64,000 nucleotides of DNA from Georgenia faecalis. GTDB taxonomy: Bacteria; Actinomycetota; Actinomycetes; Actinomycetales; Actinomycetaceae. A program made the translations under genes and the position numbers. The stretch is taken from assembly GCF_003710105.1 (NCBI RefSeq), contig NZ_CP033325.1, forward strand, positions 434,001 to 498,000, written 5' to 3'. This document shows, in pieces, positions 58,103 through 64,000 of this stretch (position 1 is the first letter of the stretch; every line of letters begins with the position of its first letter). The notes beneath the pieces are model-generated. The model made no database searches, had not been told where the DNA came from, and saw only the letters and a program-made list of their open reading frames with translations.

Positions 58103-59263
58103 GTGTCCCGCACCGAGGCCACGGAGGGCGTCGACCAGCGTCTGCTCGACGCCCTGTTCGGCGTGGGCGTGGGCCTCGCGGTCGCCCTCGTCATCGCCGC
58201 CGACCTCGACGAGACGGGCCGCGCGGGCGTGGGCGCCTACCTCTTCGCGGTCGGCTTCGGCGTCCTCGTCCTCTTCCGGCGGCGCGCGCCCCGCGTGGTC
58301 CTCGCGCTCACCGTGCTCGCCCTGTTCGTGTACTACGCCCTCGACTTCCCCCCGGTGGGCATCGCGCTGCCCGTCGCCGCGGCCTTCTTCTCCGCTGCCG
58401 AGGCGGGCCGGACGCTGTGGGCGATCCGGGTCGCCATCTTCCTCGTCGCCGTGTCGGTCTTCGCCCTCGTCGAGGAGGGCCGTCCCGCCGACTACCTCTT
58501 CAGCTACGAACTCCTGACGAACGCCGCGCTCGTCGCGGCCGCGATCGCGCTGGGCGTCAGCGTGCGCTCCCGTCGGGAGGCGCGTGAGCACCAGGAGCAG
58601 CTGCACCGCGTGCAGGTCGCCGAGCAGGAGCGCCGAGCGGAGCAGCGCGTCCACGAGGAGCGGATGCGCATCGCCCGCGACCTCCACGACGTCGTCGGGC
58701 ACACCCTCTCCGTCATCGCCGTCCACGGGAACGTCGCCGCCGAGGCGGTGGGCCAGGACGACGACGCCGCCCGCCGGGCGGTCCAGCAGATCCGCGACGT
58801 CACCTCGGCGACCATGCGCGAGCTGCGCGCGACGGTCAAGGTGCTGCGCTCCCCGGGCGTCGAGCCGGAGCGCGGGGCGGTGGGCCTGTCGGGCGTGCCG
58901 CAGCTCGCCGAGGCCGGCCGGGAGGCGGGGATCGACGTCGACGTCGACCTCGACATCCCGGCCGGGTCGCTCGACGGCGCCGTCGACGCCGCCGCCTACC
59001 GGATCGTGCAGGAGTCGCTCACCAACGTCATGCGCCACTCGGGCGCCACCCGCGCCCACGTGCGCGCCGCCGTCGTCGACGGGCTCCTCGAGGTCACCGT
59101 CACCGACGACGGCCACGGGCCGGCCGGGGACGTCCGGCCCGGCGCGGGGCTCACGGGTATGCAGGAGCGGGCGGCGGTGCTGGGGGGCCGGGTCACCTTC
59201 GGTGGCTCGGGGGACGGGGGGTTCACCGTGCGTGCGGTGCTCCCGGGAAGGATGGAGCCATGA
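58103..59263 (+). CDS. NarL/DesK-type sensor histidine kinase
   Basis: 386 residues from GTG 58103; GTG 58001 overlapping the upstream stop (GTGA) is in frame and gives 420 residues, so the start is uncertain. A TACCCT box seven bases before 58103 would suit a leaderless start. Five membrane segments (for example VGLAVALVIAAD, YLFAVGFGVLVLF, VVLALTVLALFVYYALDF, VGIALPVAAAFFSAAEA) precede a coiled coil (REAREHQEQLHRVQVAEQER), a HisKA_3 site with the phosphorylated His in RDLHDVVGHTLSVIAVHG and the ATPase domain with N-box QESLTNVMRHSG and G-box DDGHG. No extracellular sensor domain, so it probably senses the membrane or acts with the membrane protein encoded before it. Confidence 0.92.
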   Translation: MSRTEATEGVDQRLLDALFGVGVGLAVALVIAADLDETGRAGVGAYLFAVGFGVLVLFRRRAPRVVLALTVLALFVYYALDFPPVGIALPVAAAFFSAAEAGRTLWAIRVAIFLVAVSVFALVEEGRPADYLFSYELLTNAALVAAAIALGVSVRSRREAREHQEQLHRVQVAEQERRAEQRVHEERMRIARDLHDVVGHTLSVIAVHGNVAAEAVGQDDDAARRAVQQIRDVTSATMRELRATVKVLRSPGVEPERGAVGLSGVPQLAEAGREAGIDVDVDLDIPAGSLDGAVDAAAYRIVQESLTNVMRHSGATRAHVRAAVVDGLLEVTVTDDGHGPAGDVRPGAGLTGMQERAAVLGGRVTFGGSGDGGFTVRAVLPGRMEP

Positions 59264-59922
59264 TCCGCGTCGTGCTGGTCGACGACCAGGAGCTGGTCCG
59301 CACGGGGCTGCGGACCCTCGTCGAGCACGACGGCGACATCGCCGTCGTCGGCGAGGCGGAGACCGGGCGCAGCGGGCTGCGCCGGGTGCGGGAGATGCGC
59401 CCCGACGTCGTCCTCATGGACATCCGCATGCCCGACCTCGACGGGCTGGAGGCCACCCGGCAGATCGTCGCCGACGCGGCGCTCGCCGCCGTCCGGGTCC
59501 TCGTGCTCACCACCTTCGACGAGGACGAGCACGTGTTCGAGGCGATCCGCGCCGGGGCGGCCGGTTACCTCCTCAAGGACGTCTCACCCGGCGACCTGCG
59601 GGCGGCGGTCCGGGTGGTCGCCGCGGGGGAGTCGCTGCTCGCGCCGTCGGTCACCCGCACCGTCATGCGCTCGCTGGCGAGCGCACCGCGCACCACCACC
59701 GACGACACCCCGCTGCGCCGCCTCACCGAGCGGGAGCGGGAGGTCCTCGAGCAGGTGGGCCGGGGGCTGTCCAACGAGGAGATCGCCCGGGTGCTGTTCC
59801 TGTCCCCGGCCACCGCCCGTACCTACGTCTCGCGGCTGCTCACCAAGCTCGACGCCCGCGACCGCTCCCAGCTCGTCGTCCTCGCCTACGAGACGGGGCT
59901 CATCGCCCCGGGCCTGGCCTGA
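59260..59922 (+). CDS. NarL-family response regulator
   Basis: 220 residues; ATG 59260 overlaps the kinase stop by 4 bp (ATGA). The receiver domain has the acidic pair in RVVLVDDQELVRTG, the phosphorylated Asp in VVLMDIRMPDLDGLEAT, and Lys in GYLLKD; the C-terminal LuxR-type helix-turn-helix is LTEREREVLEQVGRGLSNEE, IARVLFLSPATARTYVSRLL (residues about 150-200). It is the partner of the kinase. The two identical promoter modules at 57338 and 60018 flank this system and are the first candidates for its binding sites. Confidence 0.95.
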   Translation: MIRVVLVDDQELVRTGLRTLVEHDGDIAVVGEAETGRSGLRRVREMRPDVVLMDIRMPDLDGLEATRQIVADAALAAVRVLVLTTFDEDEHVFEAIRAGAAGYLLKDVSPGDLRAAVRVVAAGESLLAPSVTRTVMRSLASAPRTTTDDTPLRRLTEREREVLEQVGRGLSNEEIARVLFLSPATARTYVSRLLTKLDARDRSQLVVLAYETGLIAPGLA

Positions 59923-60017
59923 CGCCGGCCGACGGCGGGCCGACGCCTGACGTAGGCCGCCGTCGATGCCGGCACCGCCCCAGGGCGACCGGACGCGTCC
60001 CCCAGCGTCGCCCCCAC

Positions 60018-60062
60018 CGACGCCTGGGGGCCGATGACCCCAGACGGCCCGGTTCCTAGCGT
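60018..60062 (+). promoter_or_regulatory. Shared promoter module, second copy
   Basis: CGACGCC-N6-CCGATG (60018-60036) and TAGCGT (60057-60062) precede the ATG at 60070, again exactly 52 bp from the first base. The left part also forms an imperfect dyad with upstream CCCCCAGCGTCG (59999-60010) and CGACGCCTGGGGG (60018-60030). Confidence 0.65.
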
Positions 60063-60069
60063 TTTCGGT

Positions 60070-60504
60070 ATGACGAATCCCCACAGCTCCGTTCCCTCCT
60101 ACCCCCCGCCCGGCCCCACCCCGGGGCCGACCCGTGAGGAGAGGTCGGCCGGGCTCCGCCCGGGCCTCATCCTCGGCCTCGCCCTCCTGCCGCTCGTGAT
60201 CGGCGTGGCTCGCGCGAGCGGCGCCATCCAGACCGGCGGCAACGCGATCGTGCTCGTCGGCCTCGTCACCGCCGTGTGGCTCACGGTCGTCGCCGGACGC
60301 AACGTCGCCCGACCGCTCGCCACCCTCACCCTCACCGGCCTGACCGCGGGGGTTTACCTCGCGCTCCTCTTCGGGGGCGTCAGCGTCCTCGGGATCGGCG
60401 CCCCGTTCCCCGTCGCCGGCATCATCGCGCTGCCCATCGTCCAGACGGTCTGGGGCTTCATCGCCGGGCTGCTCGCCCTGCTCATCAACTGGGTGCGGAC
60501 ATGA
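60070..60504 (+). CDS. Small membrane protein with Pro-rich N-terminus
   Basis: 144 residues from ATG 60070; an in-frame earlier start lies inside the promoter module. The N-terminus is disordered and Pro-rich (MTNPHSSVPSYPPPGPTPGP), followed by four membrane segments (LILGLALLPLVIGVARA, IVLVGLVTAVWLTVVAG, LATLTLTGLTAGVYLALLF, ALPIVQTVWGFIAGLLALLI). Layout and promoter agree with the protein at 57390-58004. The stop overlaps the start of the multicopper oxidase gene by 4 bp (ATGA at 60501-60504), so the two are coupled and the protein may help export or assembly of the oxidase. Confidence 0.75.
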   Translation: MTNPHSSVPSYPPPGPTPGPTREERSAGLRPGLILGLALLPLVIGVARASGAIQTGGNAIVLVGLVTAVWLTVVAGRNVARPLATLTLTGLTAGVYLALLFGGVSVLGIGAPFPVAGIIALPIVQTVWGFIAGLLALLINWVRT

Positions 60505-62099
60505 CCCGGCGGTCGCGGCTCGCCACCGCCGTCGCCGTCACCGCCGCGACGGCGCTGCTCGCCGCGTGCGACGGCGGCTTCGTCGGCGGCGGGCTCCCCG
60601 GCGTGGAGGAGGTGCCCTTCACCACCCCGCTGGCGATCCCGCCCCTGGCGCCCTCCCGCGTCGAGCCCGACGGCACCCGGGTCTTCGAGCTCACCGCCCA
60701 GGAGGGCTCGATGCCGTTCGTCGACGGCGCCGAGACCCGGACGTGGGGGTTCAACGGCGACTACCTCGGCCCCACCCTGCGCGCCGAGCGCGGCGAGCGG
60801 GTCGCGGTGGAGGTGACCAACGAGCTCGGGGAGGCGACGAGCGTCCACTGGCACGGAATGCACCTGCCCCCTGAGATGGACGGCGGGCCGCACCAGATGG
60901 TCGAGCCGGGCGAGACGTGGCGGCCCACCTGGGAGATCGACCAGCCAGCGGCGACCCTCTGGTACCACCCCCACCCGCACGGGGAGACCGAGCGCCACGT
61001 CTACCAGGGCCTCGCCGGCCTGTTCCTTCTCGACGACCCCGAGGCCGCCCCGGACCTGCCGTCGCAGTACGGCGTCGACGACATCCCGGTCATCGTCCAG
61101 GACAAGCAGTTCGACGACGCCGGTCAGCTCACCCTTGAGGAGAACCAGTCCGAGCCCGGGGTCCTCGGCCAGACGGTCATGGTCAACGGGACGGTCGGCC
61201 CCTTCCTCGGGGTGTCCACCGAGCGGGTGCGCCTACGGCTGCTCAACGGCTCGACCGCCCGGACGTACAGCTTCGGCTTCGACGACGGTCGCCGCTTCCA
61301 GCTCGTCGGCACCGACGGTGGCCTGCTCCCCGCGCCGCACGAGACCACCGACGTCCGGCTCTCCCCGGGCGAGCGCGCGGAGATCGTCGTCGCCGTCACG
61401 CCGGGCGAGCAGGTGACCCTGCGCTCCTCCGAGCCCGACCTCGGACGGGTGGCCTCCTCCGCGGCGTTCGGCGGCGAGGACACCTTCGACGTCCTCGAGC
61501 TGCGGGCGGACACCATGCTCGCGCCGTCGCCGCCGGTGCCCGACGTCCTCGCCGACGTGCCCCGGATCAAGGAGAGCGAGGCAGGCGTGACGCGGGACTT
61601 CACCCTCGCCGTCCGCCAGATCAACGGCAGGAGCATGGACCCCGAGCGCATCGACGAGGTGGTGCACGAGGGCCAGACCGAGATCTGGGAGGTCCGCAGC
61701 ATCGACTCCCTGCCGCACAACTTCCACATCCACGACGTCCAGTTCCAGGTGCTCGACATTGGCGGGGAACCGCCGCCGCCGGAGCTCATGGGGTGGAAGG
61801 ACACCGTCTACCTCGAGCCGCAGCGCGACTACCGCCTCATCATGCGGTTCGAGGACTTCACCGACGCCGACAGCCCGTACATGTTCCACTGCCACCTCCT
61901 GCGTCACGAGGACGAGGGGCTCATGGGCCAGTTCGTCGTCGTCGGCGAGGGGGAGTCCGCCCCGACGACGATCGACCTGGACCACGACGGCGGCCGCCCC
62001 GGTGCCGACGGCGGCGACGGCGGGGCTGACGACGGTGGTGGCGACGACGGCGACGGCGGCGGGGCTGCCGGCGGGGCTGACGGCGGCCACGCGCACTGA
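60501..62099 (+). CDS. Multicopper oxidase lipoprotein (CueO/bilirubin-oxidase-like)
   Basis: 532 residues from ATG 60501. A lipoprotein signal with lipobox LAAC (TALLAACDGG) tethers it to the outer membrane face. Three cupredoxin domains with all four copper motifs: HWHG (H116, H118), YHPHPHG (H156, H158, H160), HNFHIHDVQF and HCHLLRHEDEGLM, with the type-1 Cys at C464. Such enzymes couple four one-electron oxidations of copper(I), phenols or bilirubin to reduction of oxygen to water. A Gly/Asp-rich low-complexity tail ends in GGHAH, perhaps a metal-binding extra. Metal homeostasis or laccase activity is likely; the operon's control by the flanking two-component system is inference. Confidence 0.92.
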   Translation: MTRRSRLATAVAVTAATALLAACDGGFVGGGLPGVEEVPFTTPLAIPPLAPSRVEPDGTRVFELTAQEGSMPFVDGAETRTWGFNGDYLGPTLRAERGERVAVEVTNELGEATSVHWHGMHLPPEMDGGPHQMVEPGETWRPTWEIDQPAATLWYHPHPHGETERHVYQGLAGLFLLDDPEAAPDLPSQYGVDDIPVIVQDKQFDDAGQLTLEENQSEPGVLGQTVMVNGTVGPFLGVSTERVRLRLLNGSTARTYSFGFDDGRRFQLVGTDGGLLPAPHETTDVRLSPGERAEIVVAVTPGEQVTLRSSEPDLGRVASSAAFGGEDTFDVLELRADTMLAPSPPVPDVLADVPRIKESEAGVTRDFTLAVRQINGRSMDPERIDEVVHEGQTEIWEVRSIDSLPHNFHIHDVQFQVLDIGGEPPPPELMGWKDTVYLEPQRDYRLIMRFEDFTDADSPYMFHCHLLRHEDEGLMGQFVVVGEGESAPTTIDLDHDGGRPGADGGDGGADDGGGDDGDGGGAAGGADGGHAH

Positions 62100-62232
62100 A
62101 TCCGCTGACCTCATGCGGGCGCCGGTCCTACCCCCGGCGCCCGCATCGCCTGCTCCCCGCCCCACGGCGCCCCACCCCGCGGCGCCCCGGCCCCGCCCAC
62201 CCCGCCACACCCTCGCTGGAGAGGACGAACCC

Positions 62233-63060
62233 GTGACCGACGACCGCTTCGGCCCGCGCCTCGACGTCCGGCCGCTGTTCCCCGCCGAGCGCACCGCCCT
62301 GGTCGCGCTCCTCGGGACGCTCGGGCCCGAGGACTGGGCGCGCGAGGCCGTCCCCGGGTGGACGGTCAAGGACCTCACCGCCCATGTGCTCCACGACTAC
62401 CTGCGCCGACTGTCCGGTGCCCGGGACGGGCACGGCGCGCCGCTGCCGCCCGGCCCGACGCTTGCCGCCCGGATCAACGCCGCGAACGAGGAGTTCGTCG
62501 CCGTCGCGCGTCAGCTGAGCGCCCCGGTGCTCGTCGACCTCATCGCGCACCTCGGTCCCCAGCTCGACCGGGTGTGGGACGACGTCGACCTCGACGGGCG
62601 CTCCGGCGTCGACGTCTCCTGGGCGGGCGAGGGGACGCCGGCGTGGCTGGACGTGGCTCGCGAGTACACCGAGTTCTGGGTCCACCAGCAGCAGGTGCGC
62701 GACGCCGTCGCCCAGCCGGGCTTCGACACCCCCGACGTCATGGGGCCGGTCATCGCGACCTTCGCGCGCGCGTTGCCGCGCACGGTGGCGTCGGTGGAGC
62801 GCCCGGTGGGCACCTCCGTCGAGCTGCGCGTCACCGGCCCGGCCGGTGGCGCGTGGACGGCGGTGCGCCGCCCCGACGGGTGGGCCCTCGGCGAGGCGGC
62901 GGGCGGCGCCGCGGCCGCCGAGGTCGTGCTCGACCAGGACACCTTCTGGCGGCTCGCCACCCGTCGGATAGCCGTCGACGACGCGCGCGCGCGGGCGGTG
63001 CTGCGCGGCGACGCCGAGCTCGGCCGCGCGGTGACGACGCTGCTCGCCATCGTGCGCTGA
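62233..63060 (+). CDS. Mycothiol-dependent maleylpyruvate-isomerase-family protein
   Basis: 275 residues from GTG 62233, with GGAGAGGA upstream. The N-terminal DinB-like helical bundle of the family is seen in LLGTLGPEDWAREAVPGWTVKDLTAHVLHDYLRRL (two blocks), with the His of AHVLHD in the expected metal-binding place, and EYTEFWVHQQQVRDAV carries the second His. The C-terminal part (LRVTGPAGGAWTAVRRPDG ... LDQDTFWRLATRR) is an SCP2-like domain common to these proteins. Members are mycothiol-dependent in some cases; here the reaction is unknown. The presence of the family fits an actinobacterium. No linked pathway genes are seen. Confidence 0.85.
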   Translation: MTDDRFGPRLDVRPLFPAERTALVALLGTLGPEDWAREAVPGWTVKDLTAHVLHDYLRRLSGARDGHGAPLPPGPTLAARINAANEEFVAVARQLSAPVLVDLIAHLGPQLDRVWDDVDLDGRSGVDVSWAGEGTPAWLDVAREYTEFWVHQQQVRDAVAQPGFDTPDVMGPVIATFARALPRTVASVERPVGTSVELRVTGPAGGAWTAVRRPDGWALGEAAGGAAAAEVVLDQDTFWRLATRRIAVDDARARAVLRGDAELGRAVTTLLAIVR

Positions 63061-63150
63061 CCTGCCAGCGCCGTCGGGACGCCGACCTCACGTTTCCCGG
63101 GCTGCCCACGTCTACCAGGCATGGGCAACGACGACCGAAGGGACACGACC

Positions 63151-63531
63151 ATGCGTGGTGCACCACCCTCGGAGAGGCTCCGCCGGACCGGCACGAGGAG
63201 CGGCGGCACGGGCGCGGCGGCCATGAGCGGGACCGTCCCCATGCCGCTGTCCGCGCTCCTCGCGCTCCTGCTCGTCCCGCCGCTGTCGGGCTTCCTCGCG
63301 GGCCTGCTCGCCCCCCTCGTGCGCGCGGTCCGTATGAGAGGGCGCGGGCCCGCCGGATCGGCGAGGTCGGCCGGGGTGCCGGCCGCGCCCCGGGACGCCG
63401 CGGCGCGGGACCCGCCGCGACGACGCCGGCGGCTCCGGCTCGGCACGGTACGGCTCGGCACGGCGCCCGGCCCCGACCTGGGGACGGGCGCCGTCGTCGT
63501 CCTCGGCGGAGGTGGCGGGGTGATCTGCTGA
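63151..63531 (+). CDS. Doubtful short hypothetical protein
   Basis: About 126 residues from ATG 63151 (MRGAPPSERLRR), with GAAGGGACACGACC before it. One hydrophobic stretch (PLSALLALLLVPPLSGFLAGLLAPLV) could cross the membrane; the remainder is rich in Arg, Ala and Gly, and the C-terminus is Gly/Val rich. The stop codon lies inside a dyad. It could be a small membrane protein but the composition also fits a chance frame in very GC-rich DNA. No family recognised. Confidence 0.35.
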   Translation: MRGAPPSERLRRTGTRSGGTGAAAMSGTVPMPLSALLALLLVPPLSGFLAGLLAPLVRAVRMRGRGPAGSARSAGVPAAPRDAAARDPPRRRRRLRLGTVRLGTAPGPDLGTGAVVVLGGGGGVIC

Positions 63532-63540
63532 CAGCAGATC
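63522..63540. promoter_or_regulatory. Perfect 8-bp dyad upstream of clpP
   Basis: GATCTGCT-GAC-AGCAGATC, 55 bp before the clpP start, is a possible regulator site (for example for a ClgR-type protein) or a short terminator for the frame that ends at 63531. The function is not known. Confidence 0.45.
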
Positions 63541-63594
63541 TGCCCACGGCAGCAGGGGCTCCACGGGCGGCCCGGCCGACCACAGACTCGGTCC

Positions 63595-64000
63595 ATGAGC
63601 GACAACCGCGAGACGTTCTCCACCATCGACAACGAGCTGCTCACCGGTCTGCTGGCGCGGCGCATCATCGTCCTCGGGGACCAGCTGGACCAGCGGCTGA
63701 GCAACCGCCTGTGCAGCCAGCTCCTGCTGCTCTCGGCCGAGGACCGGCGCAAGGACATCACCTTCTGGATCAACTCCCCGGGCGGCTCGATCCCGGGGAT
63801 GCTCGCGATCATGGACGTCATGCGGGCCATCCCCAACGACGTGAGCACCGTGACCTTCGGGATGGCGGCCAGCGCCGGGCAGTTCCTCCTCTCGGCCGGC
63901 ACTCCGGGCAAGCGCGCCGCCCTCCCGCACGCGCGGATCCTCATGCACCAGGGGTCGTCCGGGATCGGCGGCACCGCCGTCGACGTCGAGCTCCAGGCCG
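63595..64000 (+). CDS. clpP: ATP-dependent Clp protease proteolytic subunit (3' truncated by window)
   Basis: 135 codons of about 200 are visible from ATG 63595, open to the last base. The ClpP pattern is clear: RIIVLGDQLDQRLSNRLCSQLLLL, ITFWINSPGGSIPGMLAIMD, catalytic Ser93 in TVTFGMAASAGQFLLSAG and catalytic His118 in ARILMHQGSSG, 25 residues apart as in known ClpP; the Asp of the triad lies beyond the end. ClpP forms the barrel that degrades proteins unfolded by ClpC or ClpX. Actinobacteria usually carry two clpP genes in tandem; a second may follow outside the window. Confidence 0.95.
   Translation, partial: MSDNRETFSTIDNELLTGLLARRIIVLGDQLDQRLSNRLCSQLLLLSAEDRRKDITFWINSPGGSIPGMLAIMDVMRAIPNDVSTVTFGMAASAGQFLLSAGTPGKRAALPHARILMHQGSSGIGGTAVDVELQA

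Noticed and set aside
63112-63948. 278-codon minus-strand open frame opposite clpP
   Set aside because: The clpP reading on the plus strand has catalytic motifs; the minus frame is a shadow.

Overview
The window comes from a chromosome of a high-GC Gram-positive bacterium (Actinomycetota, most likely Micrococcales of the Cellulomonas/Georgenia kind; the genus cannot be fixed from this sequence). The signs are the very high GC with G/C-ending codons, GTG starts, -10 boxes of TAGNNT type close to start codons, LPXTG-type wall anchors, a mycothiol-family protein, and a fused Wzz/tyrosine-kinase protein. No rRNA, tRNA, CRISPR array or intact transposon was seen.

Layout. 1-8.2 kb: the end of a formaldehyde-dehydrogenase-like gene, then two secreted glycosidases (GH43-like and a GH78 alpha-L-rhamnosidase), each with a LacI-type operator upstream and each ending in the same cysteine-containing C-terminal domain. 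8.2-11.3 kb: three cell-surface genes (DUF4012 protein, LPDTG-anchored protein, CAP-domain lipoprotein). 11.4-28.6 kb: a large exopolysaccharide locus, all on the minus strand. It encodes a WbpM-like dehydratase, a WbpL-like initiating phosphosugar transferase, a WbuB-like glycosyltransferase, an SDR reductase, FnlA-FnlB-FnlC (UDP-L-FucNAc synthesis), a second GT4, a pyruvyl transferase, a GT14 transferase, flippase, polymerase, and chain-length regulator/kinase. Its distal half has visibly lower GC and carries a decayed IS3 transposase, which points to acquired DNA.

28.8-37.8 kb: an MFS exporter, two small unknown genes, and a catabolic operon (MDR dehydrogenase, TRAP transporter DctQ-DctM-DctP, OtnK, OtnC) divergent from a FadR-type GntR regulator with a matching operator between them. 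This operon should import and degrade a four-carbon sugar acid. 37.8-46.8 kb: a lipid kinase, an SDR enzyme, a DUF1275 protein, a 1585-residue wall-anchored lamin-tail/metallophosphoesterase protein and a DUF72 protein. 46.9-50.1 kb: a DrrAB-type ABC exporter, a DUF4097 protein and a ribbon-helix-helix regulator with an apparent direct-repeat operator. 50.3-56.3 kb: an MFS transporter, an APH-like phosphotransferase, an AAC(2')-I aminoglycoside acetyltransferase, another GNAT, an NmrA-like protein and an FAD monooxygenase. 56.4-63.1 kb: a regulator/membrane-protein pair, a NarL-type two-component system between two small membrane-protein genes that share a promoter module, a multicopper oxidase lipoprotein and a mycothiol-family protein. 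The window ends inside clpP.

The least explained signals are a family of nine short intergenic repeats between 39.0 and 51.9 kb, the shared promoter module beside the two-component system, the 27-bp direct repeats around a small ATPase gene at the 3' end of the rhamnosidase gene, and a tetronate-type operon that appears to use an MDR dehydrogenase instead of the usual dehydrogenase plus isomerase.
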